From positions 1 through 24,541 of IMG/VR virus record IMGVR_UViG_3300025828_000185: a DNA stretch of 24,541 nucleotides, one strand, 5' to 3'. This document shows positions 5,726 to 11,633 of this stretch, one piece after another. Numbering within the stretch: position 1 is the first letter of the stretch; the number at the start of each line of letters is the position of its first letter. The notes beneath the pieces are model-generated. The model saw only the letters and a list, made by a program, of their open reading frames with translations, ran no database searches and was not told the origin of the DNA. The DNA is from a virus. The position numbers and the translations under genes were made by a program.

Positions 5726-6853
5726 ATGTCAACAATTAAAAAACCAAGCATCAATGTAAGAGACAGTCAGTTATCAGCATCAGGTACACTTGACACATCT
5801 GGCGGCACTGGTGCATTCTCTGTTTCTGCTGGGCCTAATGGTATTTCCGCAGACTTCTCTTTCAGAGAGAAAATCAACAGAGCCGTACAAAGCAGTAGAA
5901 CAAGAGGCCCTCTTGCACCATTATATAGACCTAATGGTGGTAAGACTAACAGACCTATTATTTATCCTCTTGATTTGGACGATGAACATTACATGATTTA
6001 CAATGTAATTGAAAGAAGACGCCCTAGTCAAAAGGATGAGGGAACTAAAAGAATTATTCGTAGTATTGTTCTTCCTGTTCCAGCAAACTTATCAGTTCAA
6101 TATCAGGCTGGATATGAGAACTCTTCACTTGGTATTCTTGGTTCAATGGCTCAAGGTTCTATGGGTGGTAATGAAATCAAAGGTGCTATGTCCTCAATCT
6201 CTGACTTTGTTGGTGAAAAAGTAGAGGCCGCTAAATCCGCTTTCAAAAACGATACATCAGATGCGGTAACTAAAGCCGCTAGTATTGGACTTGGTGGTGC
6301 GGCGATTGCTGGTCTTGCCGCTGGTGGTGGTGTGGTTGGTGCAACACTAGGTTTAGGTGGTGTAGAAAATGTTGTTACTGGTTTGATGCAAGATGAAGGG
6401 CTTGCTATCAATCCACACATGGCTGTTGTGTTCAAAGGTGTTGACTTCAGAACACACCAATTCCAATATAAGTTTATTGCTAAGAATCAAGTAGAGAGTG
6501 ATAGACTAAAAGAACTAATTCATGTTATGAGACACCATATGCTTCCAGCATATAAATTTGGAACAGAGAGAGCAGGCTTTGCATTTGTTTATCCAGATGA
6601 ATTTACAATTGAATTTGGCGAAAAAATTAAACCGTATCTATATGATATTGGAACATCAGTAATGACTGACTTGACTGTAAATTATAATGGCGAGGGTGTT
6701 CCAACATTCTTCGAGCAAACTGGTGCGCCCGTATCAATTGATATTTCAATGTCATTCCAAGAAACTCGTATTCTCACTAGAAACGGATTTGGTGATACTG
6801 AAGAGTTTGCATCAGATAATTTAGATGCATCAGGTAGAGATAGTAGGTTGTAA
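5726..6853 (+). CDS. gp48: Baseplate tail-tube cap gp48
   Basis: 375 residues; T4 gp48 is about 364. After a Ser/Gly-rich N-terminus (to about residue 60) come MIYNVIERR and RIIRSIVLPVPANLSVQYQ. Then a Gly/Ala-rich hydrophobic segment (about 185-215) precedes a tube-fold C-terminal half containing NPHMAVVFKGVDFRTHQFQY, RHHMLPAY, FVYPDEFTIEF and ISMSFQETRILTR. The last is the characteristic end of the family. In T4, gp48 caps the hub and, with gp54, starts tail-tube polymerisation. There is no good ribosome-binding site: only GGA seven bases before ATG. Start choice rests on the 12-bp gap to gp4 and on the lack of another candidate. It leads the rightward late operon; gp53 follows 2 bases after its stop. 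Confidence 0.8.
   Translation: MSTIKKPSINVRDSQLSASGTLDTSGGTGAFSVSAGPNGISADFSFREKINRAVQSSRTRGPLAPLYRPNGGKTNRPIIYPLDLDDEHYMIYNVIERRRPSQKDEGTKRIIRSIVLPVPANLSVQYQAGYENSSLGILGSMAQGSMGGNEIKGAMSSISDFVGEKVEAAKSAFKNDTSDAVTKAASIGLGGAAIAGLAAGGGVVGATLGLGGVENVVTGLMQDEGLAINPHMAVVFKGVDFRTHQFQYKFIAKNQVESDRLKELIHVMRHHMLPAYKFGTERAGFAFVYPDEFTIEFGEKIKPYLYDIGTSVMTDLTVNYNGEGVPTFFEQTGAPVSIDISMSFQETRILTRNGFGDTEEFASDNLDASGRDSRL
5959..5966 (-). promoter_or_regulatory. Candidate late promoter of the gp4 operon
   Basis: The minus strand reads GATAAATA. It lies inside gp48, about 245 bases before the gp4 start, and would drive the leftward operon from within the rightward one. It faces the candidate at 5641-5648, so both transcripts would overlap for about 300 bases. 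Confidence 0.35.
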
Positions 6854-6855
6854 TC

Positions 6856-7428
6856 ATGTCTAATTACTTTTCATATTTTCCAACAACACCACATGATGTC
6901 AGAAATACTGGACGCAAAACTATTGCAACCAATATTCTTCGTAGATTTAAGGTAAGAGATAGTCTCAGTGAAAGAACAGATGTATTTTATGAGTACAGTA
7001 TTCAAGAAGGTGACAGACCTGATGTGATTGCTGAGAAGTTTTATGGTAATGCAAATTATGCTTGGGTAGTGTTACACTATAACAATATTATTGACCCTCA
7101 GTTTGACTGGCCACTATTTGGAAGAGACTTTGACAGATTTATCATAGGTAAGTATGGTAGTATACAATCAGCAGTTACCACAATAAAAAATTATTATAAA
7201 ATTATTAGAGCGGCTACCGTAAAAAACGATGGCACTAGACTGGAAGCATATGAGGTTATAGTTGATGAGACAACATACAATTCGCTATCACCTAGTCAGC
7301 GCAGAAGTGAAACACAATACGATTGGGAAGTAGAGCAAAATGAAGCAAGAAAACAAATTCGTTTGCTTGAACCAAGATACTTATCAAAAGTAATTGATGA
7401 AGTAGAGACAATCCTACAGGAAGCATAA
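6856..7428 (+). CDS. gp53: Baseplate wedge protein gp53
   Basis: 190 residues; T4 gp53 is about 196. The key stretch is YSIQEGDRPDVIAEKFYG, then YAWVVLHYNNIIDPQFDWPL, a LysM-like layout (G-D...IA..FYG...W..I...N.I.DP) typical of gp53. The second half, with YKIIRAATVKNDGTRLEAYE, QYDWEVEQNEARKQIRLLEP and a C-terminal helix, also fits. In T4, gp53 clamps neighbouring wedges together around the hub, closing the six-fold baseplate. The gene starts two bases after the gp48 stop and ends two bases before the hub gene, in a tight cluster. Confidence 0.88.
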   Translation: MSNYFSYFPTTPHDVRNTGRKTIATNILRRFKVRDSLSERTDVFYEYSIQEGDRPDVIAEKFYGNANYAWVVLHYNNIIDPQFDWPLFGRDFDRFIIGKYGSIQSAVTTIKNYYKIIRAATVKNDGTRLEAYEVIVDETTYNSLSPSQRRSETQYDWEVEQNEARKQIRLLEPRYLSKVIDEVETILQEA

Positions 7429-7429
7429 T

Positions 7430-8767
7430 ATGGCCGTTGAAGGTTACAGACAAGCCGGCGATGTAGAACTTAATACCATTGCTTTAGTTGCTCGTTCAGG
7501 TCAGATATTTGACTTGAGTGAAGTGATGCTTGAAATAAACATATTTCAGAATCTATATGAAAAAGAAATGACTTGTGAAGTTGTTGTTTCCGATGCAACA
7601 GGTCTTATTGATTTTATGAAACCAAACAGTGAAGATATTGGTGGTTTCACTGGTATGGAAGCAGTATTCCTATCTTATAGAACACCAGATGAGGGTACAC
7701 CAAAGAACAAGCATTTGTTTATTATGAATAGTCTAGAAAATAGACAGAGTGTTGATGAGAAGATTGAGACATATGTGTTGACAGGAACATCACTGGAAAC
7801 TATTTCGATTGCTGATAAAAAGATTTCTCGTAGTTATGGTGGTAGTAAAGGCAACACGATTGCTAACATGATTAAGAGTGTTCATAAAGAGTTTTATGAG
7901 ACACAGGATATTAAGAAAACATACACCAACTTAGATGAAGCAAACTTTAGAATAAATAAAAAACTTACAGCAGATGATACAAAAGGTTTGCAAAAATATG
8001 TGATACCAAATCTATCAGTAGAGGATACAATCGACTTCTTTGTTAATGAAGCACAGGGTGACGATATTGCATCATTGTATACATTCTATGAAGATAGTAA
8101 TGGATATCACTTTAGAAATGTTTCTAATCTTGTACAAAGTGAAATAAAGGAAACATACAAGTGGGAGCCTTCTAACTATACGGAAGGTGGAGAAGGTGCT
8201 GGTGCAGAAAACTTAGATGCTTTCAAAATTATATCATATGAAGTTATAAAAGAAGCAGACTTTCTTGATAACAAGGAAAGTGGACTATACGCTTCAAAAA
8301 CTATATTGATTGACAATCTCAGAAAGAAAAAGATTGAAAGAGATTTTGATTATAAGAAGCAACATGATAAGTTTAAGAAACTACAGAGGTTTCGTATTCC
8401 AGGCTCCGCTTCAAGCACAGCAATTGTTGATATGTTTACCACTCGTTTTCAACATGACCAGTTGGATATTTTCAGAGATGAGAATGTCAGACCCAAGACA
8501 CTTGAAAGAACAGTTCAGTTCAGAAGAAGTTATGCATCGCATTTGAATAACAAAACACTAGAAGTGACAATTCATGGTAACTCCAAACTCAATGTTGGAG
8601 ATACTGTATTCCTCAGTTTTCCAGTAATGAGTACTGGAGAGGAACAAATGCGAGAAGATAAATATATGACAGGTAAACACCTTATCACTGCTTTGCGTCA
8701 CAAGATAGATAAGGAAACTCATGTAACAGTAATGGAATGTATCAAAGACACAGGATTTAAGAGATGA
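7430..8767 (+). CDS. gp27: Baseplate hub protein, gp27-like
   Basis: 445 residues; T4 gp27 is 391. It opens with DLSEVMLEINIFQNLYEKEM and CEVVVSDATGLIDFM, then GGFTGMEAVFLSYRTPD. Later come FFVNEA, YTFYEDSNGYHFRNVSNL and a C-terminal LEVTIHGNSKLNVGDTVFLS followed by GKHLITALRHKIDKE. This matches the hub fold shared by gp27, P2 gpD and VgrG: two tube-like beta domains plus a domain ending in the G.s.l.vGD.v motif. The hub trimer adapts the six-fold tube to the three-fold spike gp5, encoded two genes downstream. The start has AGGAAG eight bases upstream. The stop overlaps the next start by ATGA. Confidence 0.72.
   Translation: MAVEGYRQAGDVELNTIALVARSGQIFDLSEVMLEINIFQNLYEKEMTCEVVVSDATGLIDFMKPNSEDIGGFTGMEAVFLSYRTPDEGTPKNKHLFIMNSLENRQSVDEKIETYVLTGTSLETISIADKKISRSYGGSKGNTIANMIKSVHKEFYETQDIKKTYTNLDEANFRINKKLTADDTKGLQKYVIPNLSVEDTIDFFVNEAQGDDIASLYTFYEDSNGYHFRNVSNLVQSEIKETYKWEPSNYTEGGEGAGAENLDAFKIISYEVIKEADFLDNKESGLYASKTILIDNLRKKKIERDFDYKKQHDKFKKLQRFRIPGSASSTAIVDMFTTRFQHDQLDIFRDENVRPKTLERTVQFRRSYASHLNNKTLEVTIHGNSKLNVGDTVFLSFPVMSTGEEQMREDKYMTGKHLITALRHKIDKETHVTVMECIKDTGFKR
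8657..8664 (+). promoter_or_regulatory. Candidate late promoter before the kinase-like gene
   Basis: GATAAATA lies 99 bases before the kinase-like ATG, inside the hub gene. It fits NATAAATA and would allow separate late expression of the kinase and gp5. It is weak alone because the motif is short. Confidence 0.25.
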
Positions 8768-9639
8768 TACTAGGACTAAAAGAATATTTTGTAGATAAGT
8801 TGTATAAGCAACTTGACGAAAAATTGATTATGTATAATCAAGGCAAACGGTATGGACAGGTTGTCTTCCTCGCCGGTGGTGCTGGTTCTGGTAAAGGTTT
8901 TGCTATTCAGAACTTTATGGAAGGTGATAAGTTCAAGATTCGTGATGTGGATGAGTGGAAAAAAGCATTCATTAAGATTGACGAACTGAAAAAGAAATAT
9001 CCAGAGGTTCGTGGACTAAATTTGCGTGAACCAAAAGATGTTTTCAAGTTGCATATGTTTGTGAAGAAAGCAGGCATTAAAGAGAATACACTAAAAGTGA
9101 TGCTGGACGACTTAGTACGCTCAGGCGCCGCATCCAAGGGAACTCTACCAAATATAATCTTTGACATTACACTGAAAGAAATTGGTGATATCACAGAAGT
9201 TCTTCCTCAGTTGAAAAAGATTGGTTATGATTCTAAGAACATTCATGTAACTTGGGTATTGACAAACTACCACACGGCTGTTAAAAATAATGCAGGGCGT
9301 GAAAGAGTTGTGCCTAGTGATATTCTTTTGCAGACGCATGAAGGTGCGGCTAAAACGATGTCACAAATTATTAAGGGTAAACTACCAAGAGGTATCAACG
9401 GTGCAGTAAATGTCATTTTGAATAACAGAGAAAACACTATTCCTTGGACAGACAAGGACGGCAAACCAATCAAGACTAGTGCTGGTGGAATTGTCGTCAA
9501 GGATTTTACATATGTAAATCTGAAGAAGGAAGGTAAAAAGTTTAGAAGAGAAAGTGATGTTCAGCAACAGATTTATGATTGGATTAAAGACAATGTTCCT
9601 GATACAGCACTTAAAGCAATTGACGAACCAGAGCAATAA
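8764..9639 (+). CDS. P-loop kinase-like (zeta-toxin-like) protein inside the baseplate operon
   Basis: 291 residues. FLAGGAGSGKGFAI places a Walker A-type loop at residues 38-45 (GGAGSGKG). The usual Ser/Thr after the Lys is Gly, so nucleotide binding is likely but catalysis is less certain. Further motifs are KIRDVDEWKK, NIIFDITLKEIGDITEVLPQ (hydrophobic strand ending in Asp, Walker B-like), VTWVLTNYHTAVKNN and GRERVVPSDILLQTH. The C-terminal part is charged. The fold looks like the zeta-toxin or small-molecule kinase group of P-loop proteins. I recall similar proteins in other marine T4-like phages, all unassigned. The gene overlaps the hub gene by ATGA and precedes gp5, so it is expressed with structural genes. 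A virion or assembly role is possible, as is a late metabolic role. Confidence 0.65.
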   Translation: MILGLKEYFVDKLYKQLDEKLIMYNQGKRYGQVVFLAGGAGSGKGFAIQNFMEGDKFKIRDVDEWKKAFIKIDELKKKYPEVRGLNLREPKDVFKLHMFVKKAGIKENTLKVMLDDLVRSGAASKGTLPNIIFDITLKEIGDITEVLPQLKKIGYDSKNIHVTWVLTNYHTAVKNNAGRERVVPSDILLQTHEGAAKTMSQIIKGKLPRGINGAVNVILNNRENTIPWTDKDGKPIKTSAGGIVVKDFTYVNLKKEGKKFRRESDVQQQIYDWIKDNVPDTALKAIDEPEQ

Positions 9640-9651
9640 AAGGAGATAGAT

Positions 9652-9828
9652 ATGCCATTGCCAGGGTCACCTAGAGAAAAGCAGATGCAGAAACAGTTTC
9701 TTCAAGAGATTGTAGAACCAGAAGTTCAAGTTGAAGAATCAGTTGAGGAAGTTGCAGATGAAGCACCTAAACCAAAGGCTAAGAAAAAAGCCGCTAAAGG
9801 AAGAAAAAAAGTCCTCGGCATCTTTTAA
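9652..9828 (+). CDS. Small Lys/Glu-rich protein, possibly the first half of a frameshifted gene
   Basis: 58 residues starting MPLPGSPREKQMQKQF, then an acidic stretch (VEPEVQVEESVEEVADEAP), then a basic Ala/Lys stretch (KPKAKKKAAKGRKK), ending VLGIF. It has one of the best ribosome-binding sites in the window (AGGAG, six bases before ATG). The last five residues follow an A7 run (9804-9810) and look unlike the rest. A frame +1 from here stays open to 9949 and reads as a good helical protein. So this may be the start of a single protein of about 98 residues. No function is recognised; the acidic-then-basic composition suggests a flexible adaptor. Confidence 0.6.
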   Translation: MPLPGSPREKQMQKQFLQEIVEPEVQVEESVEEVADEAPKPKAKKKAAKGRKKVLGIF

Positions 9829-9949
9829 TCATTTAAGTGATTGGGTGGACGAGAAAGAAAAAACAAAAGAAACTCTGAAGAATGGACTTTTGAGTTTTCT
9901 AAAGTATGTAGAAAAGGTGGAAGATGAGAAACTTCCTAGGCAGAAATGA
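9758..9949 (+). CDS. Continuation ORF of the small Lys-rich gene, frame +1
   Basis: The convincing part is 9812-9949, which reads SSASFNHLSDWVDEKEKTKE, then TLKNGLLSFLKYVEKVEDEK and LPRQK. It is an amphipathic helical protein segment filling what would otherwise be a 95-base gap before gp5. The upstream part in this frame overlaps the 58-residue ORF. An ATG at 9758 has GAGGA eight bases before it, so independent initiation is possible, although its first 18 residues (Lys/Leu/Arg-rich) look like a shadow of the KPKAKKKAAKG coding in the other frame. I favour one gene split at the A7 run. The stop overlaps gp5 by 26 bases. Confidence 0.45.
   Translation: MKHLNQRLRKKPLKEEKKSSASFNHLSDWVDEKEKTKETLKNGLLSFLKYVEKVEDEKLPRQK
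9804..9810 (+). other. A7 run at a candidate frameshift or indel site
   Basis: Seven A residues are read as AGA AAA AAA GTC in the upstream frame. Losing one A, a +1 or a -2 shift, or polymerase slippage here joins the 58-residue ORF to the downstream ORF that overlaps gp5. A -1 shift does not reach that frame. Confidence 0.5.
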
Positions 9950-10775
9950 TTTTATATGGTTCTTCGGAGTCGTGGAAGACCGTAATGACCCTATACGACT
10001 CGGCCGGGTCCGTGTACGGTGTTATGGTTTCCACACCGATGATAAAGACAAGATACCTACTGAACACCTCCCATGGGCTCAGCCAATTCAAGATATCACC
10101 TCTGCGGCTGTTAGCGGAAAGGGAAGAAGTCCAACAGGATTAGTAGAAGGTTCGTGGGTAGTTGGATTTTTCTTAGACGGTGAAAGGGCTCAAGAACCAG
10201 TCATTTTAGGAAGTCTTGCTGGTATTCCAGCAGAACTCGCAGATACCACAAAAGGTTTCAATGACCCTAGTGGTAACTTTCCAACATATGTGGATGAAAG
10301 TGATGTAAACAAACTCGCAAGAGGAACAAACAGCATCACCAAGTCACCAGACAGTGTTACTGGAGAACCAGCGTCACCATACGCCGCACAGTATCCAAAG
10401 AACCATGTATATGAATCTGAATCAGGTCATGTAGTAGAAATTGATGATACTGCTAATGCTGAAAGGATTCATATCTATCATAAGTCTGGAACTTTCATTG
10501 AGATGCATCCTAATGGTGATGTTGTTACACATCATAAGAATGGATTCAGAACTGTGACTGGTAATGATAAACTTCATGTCACTGGAGATTTGAATATTGT
10601 TGCTGATGGTAATATTACAATGGATGGTAAAACAATCAATCTAAACAGTGGTACAAAAGGTGCGGCAAGACTAGATGATACAGTAGATACTGGTGATGAC
10701 CCAGCAGGGATATCTGGTTCTGATGGTTCTAATAAGATTGAATCTGCATCACAGACAGTGTTTATTGGAGACTAA
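9924..10775 (+). CDS. gp5: Central spike / hub protein gp5 without a lysozyme domain
   Basis: 283 residues, against 575 in T4. The N-terminal OB-fold is clear: FIWFFGVVEDRNDPIRLGRV and RVRCYGFHTDDK, then LPWAQPIQDITSAAVSGKGR, GLVEGSWVVGFFLDG and QEPVILGSLAG (to about residue 98). A linker then leads directly to HVYESESGHVVEIDDTANAE and RIHIYHKSGTFIEMHPNG. A short beta-helix follows (HVTGDLNIVADGNITMDGKT with INLNSG). The roughly 170-residue lysozyme domain of T4 gp5 is absent. This is a trimeric membrane-piercing spike sitting on the gp27-like hub, similar in layout to P2 gpV. The start fits the T4-type opening and has GGTGG just upstream. A separate tip protein (PAAR/gp5.4) is not seen here. 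Confidence 0.87.
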   Translation: MRNFLGRNDFIWFFGVVEDRNDPIRLGRVRVRCYGFHTDDKDKIPTEHLPWAQPIQDITSAAVSGKGRSPTGLVEGSWVVGFFLDGERAQEPVILGSLAGIPAELADTTKGFNDPSGNFPTYVDESDVNKLARGTNSITKSPDSVTGEPASPYAAQYPKNHVYESESGHVVEIDDTANAERIHIYHKSGTFIEMHPNGDVVTHHKNGFRTVTGNDKLHVTGDLNIVADGNITMDGKTINLNSGTKGAARLDDTVDTGDDPAGISGSDGSNKIESASQTVFIGD

Positions 10776-10841
10776 ATATTTTATTGGATAGATTACAGAA
10801 TCATTCTAACAACAATTTTATAATTTGTCAAGGGCAAAACG
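10776..10841 (+). promoter_or_regulatory. Short AT-rich gap after gp5 with CTAAATAT
   Basis: A 66-base non-coding stretch. CTAAATA at 10772-10778 overlaps the gp5 stop and resembles the T4-type late motif less its first T. No hairpin with a T tract is visible, so I do not call a terminator. It may carry a weak promoter for the two small genes that follow. Confidence 0.25.
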
Positions 10842-11015
10842 ATGAATAATCATGATAATTTAGTAAATTTGTTTGAGACTTATATCACAGAAAGTGAAAA
10901 GTTTGAGAACGGAAATAAGACAGCAGGCACAAGAGCAAGGAAAGCATTAGCAGAGATATCAAAACTCTGTAAGGATAGAAGAAAAGAAATCCAAGATGCT
11001 AAAAATGCTTCCTAA
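10842..11015 (+). CDS. Histone H1-like (Hc1-type) mini-protein
   Basis: 57 residues. Residues 21-50 read FENGNKTAGTRARKALAEIS followed by KLCKDRRKEI. This follows the chlamydial Hc1 pattern of GNKxAxxRxRxxxxxLxKxxKxxRKExxxA (PF07432-like). The N-terminus is an acidic helix (LVNLFETYITESEKF). Hc1 condenses DNA in Chlamydia elementary bodies. I recall single-domain relatives in marine T4-like phages, where a role in packaged DNA or host nucleoid binding is only guessed. Start: ATG with AGGG seven bases upstream. It lies between gp5 and gp25, so it is late-expressed with the baseplate. The match is by eye to a short motif, so it needs a profile search. Confidence 0.6.
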   Translation: MNNHDNLVNLFETYITESEKFENGNKTAGTRARKALAEISKLCKDRRKEIQDAKNAS

Positions 11016-11035
11016 ATAGAGACAAGGATTCTGAA

Positions 11036-11224
11036 ATGAAGACGAAGATACCCATGAAAAGTGCAGACGAATATGATGCACTGACAAGATGGAAGAAGTT
11101 TATTGCTTGGAGACCTGGTCAAAGAAAGCGTATTAAGAATGCATACAACAGACGCATTCGCAGACAAGGAGACTTGTCGCTACATCGACTTCATACAACG
11201 AAGTATGAAGATTTATGTATGTAA
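11036..11224 (+). CDS. Small highly basic protein upstream of gp25
   Basis: 62 residues, MKTKIPMKSADEYDALTRWK at the start, then a very basic centre (FIAWRPGQRKRIKNAYNRRI with RRQGD). The ribosome-binding site AAGGA is seven bases upstream of the ATG. Over a quarter of the residues are Lys or Arg. I do not recognise a named family. The basic amphipathic stretch could bind nucleic acid or membrane. It sits 11 bases before gp25 and beside the Hc1-like gene, making a pair of small basic late proteins. Confidence 0.6.
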   Translation: MKTKIPMKSADEYDALTRWKKFIAWRPGQRKRIKNAYNRRIRRQGDLSLHRLHTTKYEDLCM

Positions 11225-11234
11225 GGAATAACAA

Positions 11235-11633
11235 ATGGCAGGTGCAAAAGAAAAGGTAGTTTTTAGTGACTTGGATAGTCTATTCATACCAAATCCAATC
11301 ACTAGACAACTAGCAAGAAATACAAACAGAGAAGCGGTTAAAGAATCGGTGAGAAACCTGATTCTTACAAACTACTTTGAGCGTCCGTTCAAATCAGATA
11401 TCGGTTGCTCTATTCGTTCTTTTCTTTTTGAACTTTGGAGTCAAGCAACCAAACAACAAATGGAAAATGCAGTTCGTGAGGTCATACGAAATTATGAACC
11501 AAGGGCTGATTTGATTGATGTACTAGTGCAAGACTATTCTGAACAGAATGCTATTTCTGTCACTGTCGCCTTTATGGTTCGCAATGATGTTGTTCCAGTA
11601 GAATTAAATGTAATTTTAGAGAGAGTTAGGTAA
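11235..11633 (+). CDS. gp25: Baseplate wedge protein gp25
   Basis: 132 residues, the same length as T4 gp25. The family signature is FSDLDSLFIPNPITRQLARN, then VRNLILTNYFERPFKSDIGC and SIRSFLFELWS, then AVREVIRNYEPRADLIDVLV. It matches the gpW/gp25 family (PF04965). In T4, gp25 sits at the inner baseplate, links wedge to sheath and helps start sheath assembly. The start has AAGGA eight bases upstream. Its TAA stop shares an A with the gp6 ATG (TAATG, 11631-11635). Confidence 0.95.
   Translation: MAGAKEKVVFSDLDSLFIPNPITRQLARNTNREAVKESVRNLILTNYFERPFKSDIGCSIRSFLFELWSQATKQQMENAVREVIRNYEPRADLIDVLVQDYSEQNAISVTVAFMVRNDVVPVELNVILERVR

Noticed and set aside
7951-7958. AATAAATA as a late promoter
   Set aside because: It is over 800 bases before the next gene start, inside the hub gene, and such words are expected by chance several times per strand.
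8764-8767. A frameshift at the hub/kinase ATGA overlap
   Set aside because: No slippery heptamer is seen in the last hub codons; simple translational coupling is enough.
10776-10841. Gap after gp5 considered as a terminator or small RNA
   Set aside because: No GC-rich stem followed by a T tract and no conserved RNA shape could be seen.
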